From: Vibrio neonatus
GTDB taxonomy: Bacteria; Pseudomonadota; Gammaproteobacteria; Enterobacterales; Vibrionaceae
DNA: 64,000 bases
Assembly: GCF_024346975.1 (NCBI RefSeq)
Contig: NZ_AP024885.1
Location: 310,001-374,000, forward strand
Direction of reading: 5' to 3'
In this document: one piece after another, positions 23,976 through 33,782 of the stretch
Layout: each line of letters opens with the position of its first letter
Position numbering within the stretch: the stretch's first letter is position 1
Position numbers and translations under genes: made by a program
The notes under the pieces: model-generated
Database searches by the model: none
Told to the model about the DNA's origin: nothing
Seen by the model: only the letters and a program-made list of their open reading frames with translations

Positions 23976-24769
23976 TGAAACAACGTGGTTTTACTCTGAT
24001 TGAGATGATCATAACGATCATTATTCTCGCGATTATATTTTTAGGCATTGCAGGTTTTGTGGAGTTTGGCACTAAAGGATATGTACAGTCTGTAGATAGA
24101 CAGCGATTACAAAACCAAGCTCGTTTTGCTATCGAAAAAATGAGCAGGGAGATACGCTATGCTGTGCCTAATAGTTTTAAAACAGTCAGCGATGACTTAA
24201 ATAAATGCTTAATTTTTTACCCAATCCAATATTCTGGTTTCTATAAATTTGTAGAATCTACAAAACATGTGGAGTTCGTGGTTAGCAATGAAGACTACTC
24301 ACATCCACATACCTTTTCAACAGACACTCGATTAGTCATAAACCCTAGTCGAATAGAAGATTTAGATGAGTCCGGCCCTCAAGCTGTTGGTTTAGGAAGT
24401 ACCACTACATCAACTTTGGGGCATTACTTTTCGGTAGCAATGAATTTAACCAGTCAATCGAGTGCCAAGCGACATTTTATCTATCAAGATAAAACGGTAA
24501 CTTACTGCGTAGAACGCACCAGTAGTAGTGACGAAACAGGAAGAGTAGTGCGTTACTATGGCGATATTGAGCCTAATACTGCCATTACTGATATTAATCA
24601 TAATATCGGTGTGATAGTGGCAACGGGGCTTGCCTTTAGTGACAGTGATTTCATTTACCAACAAACAGCTCTTCAGCGTGGCGGGTTAGTTCACCTTGAT
24701 TTATTGTTTAAAAATGGTGACGAGCAGAGTCAATATAAACATGATGTGCAGGTGAGCAATGTACCGTAA
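23975..24769 (+). CDS. mshO: MSHA minor pilin-like protein MshO
   Basis: This 264-residue prepilin has a very short leader MKQRG and helix FTLIEMIITIIILAIIFLGI, of the PilW/GspJ class. The following QNQARFAIEKMSREIRYAVP is a hallmark of that class. It begins at the last base of mshD and ends 11 bp inside mshP, so translation is coupled. It probably belongs to the minor pilin complex. Confidence 0.9.
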   Translation: MKQRGFTLIEMIITIIILAIIFLGIAGFVEFGTKGYVQSVDRQRLQNQARFAIEKMSREIRYAVPNSFKTVSDDLNKCLIFYPIQYSGFYKFVESTKHVEFVVSNEDYSHPHTFSTDTRLVINPSRIEDLDESGPQAVGLGSTTTSTLGHYFSVAMNLTSQSSAKRHFIYQDKTVTYCVERTSSSDETGRVVRYYGDIEPNTAITDINHNIGVIVATGLAFSDSDFIYQQTALQRGGLVHLDLLFKNGDEQSQYKHDVQVSNVP

Positions 24770-25256
24770 TAATCAAGCATCAATGAACTCCCAAAAAGGT
24801 AATGTGTACATCATTGCGGTTTTTATTATCGTAGTTTTAGGGATGTTGACCTTAAATCTCACCAGAATATCGTGGTCAAACCAAGATACATTAACTCGTG
24901 AAGTATTGGGTAAGCAGGCCTCCATGCTGGCTCAGTCGGCAAATGAATGGGCGTTAACGTATTTATTTCCATTAGATGAGGACGATGATTTTACGACCTT
25001 ATCTAGTCGTTGCAGTACGCTTGGCGCAAGTGCTATTGATGCGGCGACTGCTTTGGTTGAAAACAGTGCTATTCCTTGTCGTGCTCCGATTATTTCTTGC
25101 GAAACATCACCTTCAAATATTCCTTCGGAGATGGATGATATCCCAGAAGAGTTGAAGCACATTTCTATATCATCTAGAGCTATTTGTAATAGTGGCAATA
25201 CTTTTGAAGTTGAACGTCAACAAACTGTTTGGGTGAGAGGGGTAAAAGATGAATAG
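24759..25256 (+). CDS. mshP: MSHA minor pilin-like protein MshP
   Basis: A 165-residue protein with a basic N-terminus ending in NSQKG, then NVYIIAVFIIVVLGMLTLNL, a PilX/GspK-like membrane helix. The usual Phe at +1 and Glu at +5 are absent, as often seen in this minor-pilin class. Two Cys pairs follow (SSRCSTLG, IPCRAPIISC, RAICNSG). The first ATG (24759) has AGGTGA upstream; ATG 24783 is an alternative. It overlaps mshO and mshQ. Confidence 0.87.
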   Translation: MYRNNQASMNSQKGNVYIIAVFIIVVLGMLTLNLTRISWSNQDTLTREVLGKQASMLAQSANEWALTYLFPLDEDDDFTTLSSRCSTLGASAIDAATALVENSAIPCRAPIISCETSPSNIPSEMDDIPEELKHISISSRAICNSGNTFEVERQQTVWVRGVKDE

Positions 25257-28200
25257 ATTCTCATCTTATCTTATTGTTTTTTTTGTATTGATTGGCTTTC
25301 AGGTTTCAGCTCAGACATGGGAAAATAAACCATCTGACTTGTGTACAGTGTTACCTAACTCTATTCAGTCTTGGAGTTCTACGTCCACTTTACGAATTGA
25401 GAATGGGGGGGTAAATATTGTAGGTACTGAAAATAAAAGTGGAAGGATTGGCTTTGGAAGTATCAGTGTAGGGCAGTGGGATTATGTTTGTGATGGCAAT
25501 CCTTGTATTGCAGATCATAGCCTATTGATCGCTGAGCCAACTGTACAGCCTTTTTCTAGTGAACCAGTACTTTCTTTTGATAAATCAATAAGAGAAATAC
25601 CAGCAGGGAAATATGACACAATTGAGCTAAGTGGCGGCAATGACTCTTATGAGTTCACAGGCTCTTATTATGAAATAAAGAAACTATCTGTAACCTCTGG
25701 GGCTGAGCTAATTATAAAACCAAACACTTTTATTAAAGTAAATTCAGCAGTACTGACTAGTGAAAAGATAGCTACAGAGATGCCTGATGATGACTCTGAA
25801 AATGTGATTATTTGGGGTGAATATGAATCAGGAGTAGCTCCTAGTATTACAGTAAAAACATCTATTCTATATGCGGATATTTTTAGTCGTGCAAGTGTCA
25901 CTATTGACTGGGGAGCCGATTTATATGGTGCAGTAACTGCTCATGATATTATTATGAGAGGTGATCACCTTGAAGGTGTAACTGATCATTGTGCTACTCC
26001 ACAGACTCCACCAATCTCAGATATGTGTACGTATTTCCCTGCTCCCACAAGCTCGAATTCATACTCTAATAGCGAGATTAAAATAGCTGGTGGTACTCCT
26101 CAGCGTATCAATTTATTCGGCCCCGATGGTAGCACTTCTACAGAGTTAGGGTTTAAAGATTATACCTGCAATGGAAATAGTTGCAGTGGGACGCAAAGTG
26201 ATCATAGTGGATGTACCTATACTAATTTACCTAACGGTGTAATTACCAAGGATTGTAGCCTTACTGGACAAGATTTATTTCCTTCAGGTGCGCCTGTTTT
26301 AGAAGCATTTCAAGCGAGTGGTGCTTCGGTTTCCGTCGGTAGTAATACAGTTAACCTTGGTAGTGGTGGAGAAAGAAACTACACAGCTATTGATTTTGAA
26401 AATAATAGCAGTGGTGAAGTTGTTTTCTCGGAAAGCGGTGTATATTGGATTGGTAGTATTACGATCCCTCAGTCAGCAAGCAATATAAAAATAAGAGCGG
26501 CTGATGGTGTTATAGCTGAAGTGCATTTTAATGACTTAACAATTAATACTAATAATCATGTAACCATCGGTAATGTAAACTCCCCTTCACAGCTTATTTT
26601 GCTGAATCATAATAGTGATGATCACAGTCAGTTTAAGATAAATAAAAATAATGTAACTATAGCCGCTAATCTATATATTTCTACAGGTCCTGCTAGAGGA
26701 AATGGAAATTCATTTCATATAACGGCTAACCATTTTAAGTTCTACGGTAGTCTTACAGTGCCTGAGATTCAAATGAATGGAAGTGACAATCACTTTAACT
26801 TGTCAGAGTCAACTTGTGGAACAACGCCTCCACCAACAACAGACTATTCACTATCACTCACCCCAGCCCAAGGCATCCAATTAACTTGCACCGCCCAACA
26901 GCTTGATTTCCAAGTAAAAGACTCATCTGGGAATAACACTGGTGCTTACACCGGAGATATCGCAGTTACTGCAACTGGCGGCACCAATACTAGTTTTAAT
27001 GTACTGCAAGGCTCTCCACAAGGGGGTAATCTCTACAAGGCAAATAGCAATGGATTATTAAGCCTTAGCATGGATGAGAATACCGTTAGTGATGTGGTTG
27101 TGACGGGCAGTTTACAAGATGACCCTAGTGCCACATCAGTGACTGGAAACTATAAATTTGTCGCCTATAAGCTAGGTTTTTCGCCTAATCCAACCAACGT
27201 TGTTGCAGGTAAGCCGTCAGAAAATGTATCGGTGCAACCATTGGAATGTTTGAACGATGCTCCTGTGGTTTCAGCAGATTATAATGGCGCAAAGCAAGTT
27301 GAATTATCCGCTACCAATTACATCGCTCCATCATCAACGGTTCGTCCTAGTGAGGTGATTAAAGTAAATGGTTCGACTACGCCACAAGGTAGTATGAATC
27401 TTGATTTTGGAAGCAATAGTACCGCTAATATTCAGGTTGAATATGCTGAGGCAGGTAGTGTCTCTTATACAATGACCGATGAAATCTGTATTGATGATGG
27501 GCAAGGCTCGCAAGAGTGTAGAGAGTATTCTGGAGAGCATCAAATCCAGTCTCGTCCATGGACATTTGCTCTTTGTGAACCTAGTGGCGCTAATATTTCA
27601 GGTACATCTAACTCTGGTAGTGTCTTTAAACGCTCAGGGGAGATTTTTGCTTTAAATGCGACCCCAATTCGTTGGGTGAGTAACGAAAGTACAGCTCCAA
27701 ATGTTGCTATTGATGTTAGTAATTATTGTAATCAACTCGATACATTAGCAACTAAAAACTTCTATGCGGACTCAGCGCCAGCGGTGAGTGTCAATTTATC
27801 AGCGGTACTTGATTCACCAAGCGCAGGCGAACTTGGCAGTGGTTTAGAGGGAATCCCACCGAATGGTTTAGCTCACAATACAAACCCTATAGCTTTCTCT
27901 TCATTATTCTGGAAAGAGGCGGGGAGTTTGAAAGTGACTGCAGATTTGACCAATCAGGCTGATTATCTGTTTGAGCCTATAAACCCGGGTTATCGCAGTG
28001 TAGGACGGTTCTCCCCATCGCAGTTGGTTATGCTAGATGGAGCTAGCGATCCTAGTAATGTTTGGACGCAGTGGCAGTATGCGTCAAACCATGATGGTTT
28101 TGCTTATATGAGCCAGCAATTCCCACATTCCTTTAAAGTTCAAGCACAAGCGAACGACGGTACGCCGACGTTAAATTATGGTTTATTCGGTAATGACTAC

Positions 28201-29070
28201 ATCTCAACACTCGATTACATGGCGAATACAACAGGTTTAGCGACCGATGTTAGCTTGTTGAATCGAGTGGCTAACACGCAGACTTGGACAGGAGCGGATT
28301 GGCCGAAAACCTTGGCTGAAGACCCTTCAATACTTTCAGTGCAAATGGATGATTTTGCATTTATGAAAAAGGTGGATTCAACGGTTGGCAGTTTTATTGC
28401 TACAGAGCCAGATGGACCATTTAACAGTAGTAATTCTATTTTTGGCCTTGAAGTCACCACAATTATCGATGATGTAAATTTTTCTGTTCTGGATATGCCA
28501 GATGTCAACACTGGAACGAATGTCGGTAGTGCTTTCCTTGAGCAACCAGAGTTTCGTTATGGTCGTATGCATCTAGAAGATGTAGGAGGCAATACAGGCC
28601 AAACAGTGCGAGTGCCATTACGTGTGGAATACTGGGATGATGGCGAGTTTAAGACAAATGATAAAGACAGTGGCAGTGAGTATGATGCGACCAATCATTA
28701 TTGCGTGCAGACGATTTGGAATAATCAATCTGCAACTACAAACGCAGCGCTAGTCAGTGGTGGAAATCATAGCGTAGCGCAAGGCTTGTCGGATGAACTG
28801 CATGCTGAGCATGTTCCAACGAGTACAGCAAATACTGAAAGAGCTCAAGTAAGGCTCTGGTTGCGTCAAGCCGATGACTCACCGCAACGTCACGAAACCG
28901 ATATTGACTGCTCAAAAGCCACGTCATTCACCAACCAACCTTGGCTTCAATACAATTGGAGAGACAAAGGTGATGAAGACCCTTCCGCTGTCGTTACTTT
29001 TGGTGTTTTTAGAGGTAACGATCGGATCATATTTAAAGGTGAGCGAGCGTTAATTGGTAACGAAAACTGA
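25249..29070 (+). CDS. mshQ: Large MSHA-associated secreted protein MshQ
   Basis: This 1273-residue exported protein has a signal peptide ending near VSAQ (about residue 22). The N-terminal half contains two tandem modules (about 30-255 and 258-525), each starting with a CT(V/Y)(L/F)P motif and a VCDGNPC/TCNGNSC pair, and ending with YG(A/S)(V/L)T, a Cys and a Thr-Pro linker. The second half (after about 530) has Ig-like beta-rich sequence and a C-terminal domain seen in MshQ-type proteins. MshQ is thought to act with the minor pilins, perhaps as a tip adhesin as PilY1 does for other pili; that role is inference. It overlaps mshP by 8 bp and ends the operon. Confidence 0.9.
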   Translation: MNRFSSYLIVFFVLIGFQVSAQTWENKPSDLCTVLPNSIQSWSSTSTLRIENGGVNIVGTENKSGRIGFGSISVGQWDYVCDGNPCIADHSLLIAEPTVQPFSSEPVLSFDKSIREIPAGKYDTIELSGGNDSYEFTGSYYEIKKLSVTSGAELIIKPNTFIKVNSAVLTSEKIATEMPDDDSENVIIWGEYESGVAPSITVKTSILYADIFSRASVTIDWGADLYGAVTAHDIIMRGDHLEGVTDHCATPQTPPISDMCTYFPAPTSSNSYSNSEIKIAGGTPQRINLFGPDGSTSTELGFKDYTCNGNSCSGTQSDHSGCTYTNLPNGVITKDCSLTGQDLFPSGAPVLEAFQASGASVSVGSNTVNLGSGGERNYTAIDFENNSSGEVVFSESGVYWIGSITIPQSASNIKIRAADGVIAEVHFNDLTINTNNHVTIGNVNSPSQLILLNHNSDDHSQFKINKNNVTIAANLYISTGPARGNGNSFHITANHFKFYGSLTVPEIQMNGSDNHFNLSESTCGTTPPPTTDYSLSLTPAQGIQLTCTAQQLDFQVKDSSGNNTGAYTGDIAVTATGGTNTSFNVLQGSPQGGNLYKANSNGLLSLSMDENTVSDVVVTGSLQDDPSATSVTGNYKFVAYKLGFSPNPTNVVAGKPSENVSVQPLECLNDAPVVSADYNGAKQVELSATNYIAPSSTVRPSEVIKVNGSTTPQGSMNLDFGSNSTANIQVEYAEAGSVSYTMTDEICIDDGQGSQECREYSGEHQIQSRPWTFALCEPSGANISGTSNSGSVFKRSGEIFALNATPIRWVSNESTAPNVAIDVSNYCNQLDTLATKNFYADSAPAVSVNLSAVLDSPSAGELGSGLEGIPPNGLAHNTNPIAFSSLFWKEAGSLKVTADLTNQADYLFEPINPGYRSVGRFSPSQLVMLDGASDPSNVWTQWQYASNHDGFAYMSQQFPHSFKVQAQANDGTPTLNYGLFGNDYISTLDYMANTTGLATDVSLLNRVANTQTWTGADWPKTLAEDPSILSVQMDDFAFMKKVDSTVGSFIATEPDGPFNSSNSIFGLEVTTIIDDVNFSVLDMPDVNTGTNVGSAFLEQPEFRYGRMHLEDVGGNTGQTVRVPLRVEYWDDGEFKTNDKDSGSEYDATNHYCVQTIWNNQSATTNAALVSGGNHSVAQGLSDELHAEHVPTSTANTERAQVRLWLRQADDSPQRHETDIDCSKATSFTNQPWLQYNWRDKGDEDPSAVVTFGVFRGNDRIIFKGERALIGNEN

Positions 29071-29133
29071 CTTTTTTAGTGCCTAAGTCAGGACAGCGTC
29101 AGAAAAAGGCACTTTATATCAATCTTTGTTGTC

Positions 29134-29163
29134 CAATGCCTTGCCCAATAAGTGAGGCATTGG
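29134..29163. other. Stem-loop between mshQ and mreB
   Basis: CCAATGCCT (29134-29142) and AGGCATTGG (29155-29163) form a 9-bp perfect stem with a 12-base loop. No T-run follows, so it may be a weak terminator, a processing site, or part of the mreB leader. Confidence 0.4.
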
Positions 29164-29199
29164 TACATTTAGTACAATTTTATCTTCCAAAGATTGTGA

Positions 29200-30258
<1,059 letters not shown>

Positions 30259-30306
30259 GTCTTCCTCTGAATTACGCCCACTAGTAACAAAAACGGGTAA
30301 TGAAGA

Positions 30307-31227
30307 ATGAATCCAATCTTTGGCAGAGGCCCTTCTCTGCAATTGAGACTCTTTTTTGCCGTATTACTATCAGCCAGCTTAATGTTGGCTGATAGTCGTT
30401 TAGATACCTTCTCAAATGTACGATACGTGTTAAACAGTTCTGTCGCTCCAATCCAGTATCTAGCTGATCTACCCAGAAGCATGTTTGGCAAGCTTTATGA
30501 GCAGGTAAGCAGTAAACAACAACTGTTATCGACCAATAAAGCGCTCCGCGAACAGCTACTAAAAATGAACAGTGAATTGTCGCTGCTTTCTCAATATAAA
30601 GAAGAAAACCAACGCTTTAGAAAGCTGCTTGGCTCTAGCTTTGTGCGAGATGAAAAAAAGGTAGTGACAGAAGTAATGGCAGTTGATGCCTCTTCATATC
30701 ATCAACAGATCATGATTGATAAAGGCCGTGTCGATGGTGTTTATCAAGGGCAACCTGTGATTAACGAAAACGGTATCGTTGGGCAAGTAACCGAAGTTGG
30801 TGCTCACAATAGTCGAGTGCTATTGCTGACCGATGCTAACGCCGCGATTCCAGTGCAAGTCATTCGTAATGATATTCGAGTGATTGCCGCAGGCAGTGGC
30901 GATTTGACGCAAATGCACCTGCAACACATCCCAAGTAATTTTGATATTCAAGAAGGGGATGTGCTGGTCTCATCTGGCTTAGGTGGCGTATATCCTGAAG
31001 GGTATCCAGTGGCGACGGTAAATAAAGTTCAAATAGATAACCACCAACCGTTTTCAACTATTACCGCTATACCAGCGGTAGACTTTGGGCGTTTGCGTTA
31101 TCTGCTGTTGGTTTGGCCTCAGCAAACGTCGGCTAATGAACAACCAACGCTGATGGAGTCCGCACCAGCTGCAACAACTGAACAGAACCCAATAACAGCG
31201 GAAGCCGGAGAAAAAGATGGCGAATAG
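30307..31227 (+). CDS. mreC: Rod shape-determining protein MreC
   Basis: A 306-residue bitopic protein with an N-terminal membrane helix (about residues 12-29), a periplasmic coiled coil (about 60-105) and two beta-barrel domains (about 110-275, with GRVDGVYQGQPVIN and SSGLGGVYPEGYPVATV). It links MreB to the wall synthases. The C-terminus is Ala/Thr/Glu-rich and disordered. It overlaps mreD by 11 bp. Confidence 0.97.
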   Translation: MNPIFGRGPSLQLRLFFAVLLSASLMLADSRLDTFSNVRYVLNSSVAPIQYLADLPRSMFGKLYEQVSSKQQLLSTNKALREQLLKMNSELSLLSQYKEENQRFRKLLGSSFVRDEKKVVTEVMAVDASSYHQQIMIDKGRVDGVYQGQPVINENGIVGQVTEVGAHNSRVLLLTDANAAIPVQVIRNDIRVIAAGSGDLTQMHLQHIPSNFDIQEGDVLVSSGLGGVYPEGYPVATVNKVQIDNHQPFSTITAIPAVDFGRLRYLLLVWPQQTSANEQPTLMESAPAATTEQNPITAEAGEKDGE

Positions 31228-31705
31228 TATCTTTGGCGGCAAGCTCGTAATCTGGACGACTTTTTTAGCGGCTCTGATTCTACAAAGCATTCCTTGGCCG
31301 GGCACAATGGATATGTTGCGTCCGTCATGGTTGGTATTAGTCACCTGTTATTGGGTGATGGCCGCCCCGCATAGAGTGAATGTGGGAACAGGTTTATTTT
31401 TAGGTTTATTGTGGGATCTTCTATTAGGTTCCACTCTGGGTATTCACGGCCTGATGATGGCTATCGTGACTTACTTAGTAGCGATTAACTTTCTGGTTAT
31501 CCGCAATATGGCATTGTGGCAACAATCATTAGTGATGGCGCTTTTAAGCATGCTCAGTATCACCATAGAGTTCTTTGGTGAATTTGTTATTCAAGATGTG
31601 GTATTTAATCCAGCATCACTGTGGGTTGCACTCATTAACGCTATCCTTTGGCCATGGCTATTTTTATTATTACGTCGTGTTCGCCGTATTTGGAGAGTAA
31701 GATAA
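31217..31705 (+). CDS. mreD: Rod shape-determining protein MreD
   Basis: A 162-residue integral membrane protein with about five helices, typical of MreD (RPSWLVLVTCYWVMAAPHRV and GTGLFLGLLWDLLLGSTLG). It completes the MreBCD elongation complex. It overlaps mreC and is followed immediately by maf. Confidence 0.96.
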   Translation: MANSIFGGKLVIWTTFLAALILQSIPWPGTMDMLRPSWLVLVTCYWVMAAPHRVNVGTGLFLGLLWDLLLGSTLGIHGLMMAIVTYLVAINFLVIRNMALWQQSLVMALLSMLSITIEFFGEFVIQDVVFNPASLWVALINAILWPWLFLLLRRVRRIWRVR

Positions 31706-31708
31706 GTG

Positions 31709-32284
31709 ATGCAGAAATCTCTTATTTTAGCGTCGGCGTCGCCAAGAAGACGTGAACTTTTATCTCAACTAGGCTACGAATTTACTATACTTATCAGCAA
31801 TATAGATGAAGTTCGTAGCGCAGGGGAATCCCCTAGCCAATATGTACAGCGATTAGCTGAGAATAAAGCGCAAGCTGTTCTTGAGCAAGCTCGCTCTAAA
31901 GGCATAGTTGAACCTATCGTTATTGGCTCAGATACCATAGTAACTCAGGGTGAGTGTGTATTTGAAAAGCCTAATTCTGTGCAAGATAGCTTAGAAATGC
32001 TCGATCAACTGTCGAACGCAAAACATCAAGTGATGACGGCAGTCTGCGTTTCTGATCTTCATAAAACAGAGACCATTATTTGTATTACAGACGTATGGTT
32101 CAAACCTCTCAGCCGCCAAGAAATAGAAGATTATTGGTTGACAGGCGAACCATGCGATAAAGCAGGAAGCTACGGGATTCAGGGTATAGGCGGAAAGTTT
32201 GTTACGCGCATTGAGGGCAGTTATCACTCAGTCGTAGGGCTACCTTTATTTGAAACCGAACAGCTCTTGCACCAATTTTTATAA
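31709..32284 (+). CDS. maf: Maf family nucleotide pyrophosphatase (YhdE-like)
   Basis: This 191-residue cytoplasmic enzyme of the Maf family hydrolyses nucleoside triphosphates (dTTP/UTP for the YhdE subgroup) to monophosphates, preventing misincorporation. The motif LASASPRRRELL at the start, then ENKAQA and VIGSDTIVT, form the active site. The usual GKP motif reads EKP here. GTG 31706 and ATG 31709 are both possible starts; I prefer ATG. Its place after mreD is conserved in many gammaproteobacteria. Confidence 0.93.
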   Translation: MQKSLILASASPRRRELLSQLGYEFTILISNIDEVRSAGESPSQYVQRLAENKAQAVLEQARSKGIVEPIVIGSDTIVTQGECVFEKPNSVQDSLEMLDQLSNAKHQVMTAVCVSDLHKTETIICITDVWFKPLSRQEIEDYWLTGEPCDKAGSYGIQGIGGKFVTRIEGSYHSVVGLPLFETEQLLHQFL

Positions 32285-32300
32285 GTTTTAGAGGTGCGCC

Positions 32301-33770
32301 ATGAGTGCAGAGTTATTGATCAACTCAACACCGAGTGAAACTCGGGTTGCTATGATTGAAGGCGGTGTCCTTCAAGAAGTTCATATAGAAAGGGAAGCTA
32401 GGCGAGGCATTGTAGGCAACATTTACAAGGGTCGAGTCAGCCGCGTATTACCGGGAATGCAAGCCGCATTTGTTGATATCGGTTTGGAAAAAGCGGCCTT
32501 TTTACATGCTTCAGATATTGTGCCTCATACTGAGTGCGTTGCCGAAAACGAAAAGCAGCAATTTAAAGTGCGTGATATCTCTGAATTGGTTCGCCAAGGT
32601 CAAGATATTGTGGTGCAAGTGGTTAAAGATCCCCTTGGCACAAAAGGCGCACGCTTAACCACAGATATTACTCTTCCTTCTCGTTATTTAGTCTTTATGC
32701 CAGGTGCAAGCCACGTTGGCGTATCACAACGTATCGAATCAGAAAAAGAGCGCAACCGTCTTAAAAAAATCGTCGCCCCTTATTGCAGTGAATCCGGTGG
32801 ATTTATTATCCGAACGGCTGCCGAAGGCGCGGATGAAAAAGAGCTGGCTCAAGATGCGGCTTTTTTAGAGCGTTTGTGGGAGAAGGTGATGGTTCGCCGC
32901 TCCAAATACATTACCCGTTCTACTCTATACGGTGAGCTAGGGCTTGCTCCGCGAATTTTACGTGACTTTGTAGGTACTGAGCTGTCTTTGATTCAGGTCG
33001 ATTCACGTATGGTGTTTGAATCACTGCTTGAGTTTACCGAAGAATTTGTGCCTGAATTAATGGACAAACTGGTGTTGTATGATGGTGATAAGCCTATCTT
33101 TGATTTATACGATGCCGAGAGCGAAATTCAACGCTCACTTGATCGTCGAGTCAATTTAAAATCAGGCGGCTCGCTGATCATAGATCAAACAGAAGCCATG
33201 ACGACGGTAGATATTAATACCGGAGCCTTTGTTGGTCGTCGTAATTTAGAAGAAACAATCTTTAATACCAACCTAGAAGCGACCGAAGCCATTGCGCGTC
33301 AACTTAGGTTACGTAACCTTGGTGGCATCATCATTATAGATTTCATCGATATGATCAGTGATGAGCACCGCAAGCGCGTACTTGCTTCTCTTGAAGCAGC
33401 CTTAAATAATGACCGCGTTAAAACCAACATCAATGGTTTTACTCAACTAGGATTAGTTGAGATGACACGTAAGCGTACTCGAGAAAGTATCGAGCATGTA
33501 CTGTGTTCAGATTGCCCAAGTTGTGAAGGTCGAGGCGCAGTCAAAACCGTTGAAACCGTATGCTATGAAGTGCTTCGTGAAATCACACGAGTCAATCGTG
33601 CCTATGACGCCGATAGATTCTTAGTTTATGCTTCATTAGCGGTTGCAGATGCGTTGCAAGGTGAAGAGTCTCATGCGTTAGCTGAGTTAGAACTGTTTAT
33701 AGGTAAAGAAGTTAAAATCACAGCCGAACCGCTTTATGTTCAAGAGCAGTTCGATGTTGTAATGATGTAG
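32301..33770 (+). CDS. rng: Ribonuclease G
   Basis: This 489-residue endoribonuclease takes part in 16S rRNA 5' maturation and mRNA decay. Length equals E. coli RNase G. It has an N-terminal S1 domain (about residues 37-128), RNase H-like and 5'-sensor parts, the catalytic Mg-binding Asp304 (MTTVDINTGAF) and Asp347 (IIIIDFIDM), and the zinc-link cysteines in CSDCPSCEGRG (402-412). It lacks the long C-terminal scaffold of RNase E. The gene is followed after 12 bp by yhdP. Confidence 0.97.
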   Translation: MSAELLINSTPSETRVAMIEGGVLQEVHIEREARRGIVGNIYKGRVSRVLPGMQAAFVDIGLEKAAFLHASDIVPHTECVAENEKQQFKVRDISELVRQGQDIVVQVVKDPLGTKGARLTTDITLPSRYLVFMPGASHVGVSQRIESEKERNRLKKIVAPYCSESGGFIIRTAAEGADEKELAQDAAFLERLWEKVMVRRSKYITRSTLYGELGLAPRILRDFVGTELSLIQVDSRMVFESLLEFTEEFVPELMDKLVLYDGDKPIFDLYDAESEIQRSLDRRVNLKSGGSLIIDQTEAMTTVDINTGAFVGRRNLEETIFNTNLEATEAIARQLRLRNLGGIIIIDFIDMISDEHRKRVLASLEAALNNDRVKTNINGFTQLGLVEMTRKRTRESIEHVLCSDCPSCEGRGAVKTVETVCYEVLREITRVNRAYDADRFLVYASLAVADALQGEESHALAELELFIGKEVKITAEPLYVQEQFDVVMM

Positions 33771-33782
33771 GGTAGTGATTCA

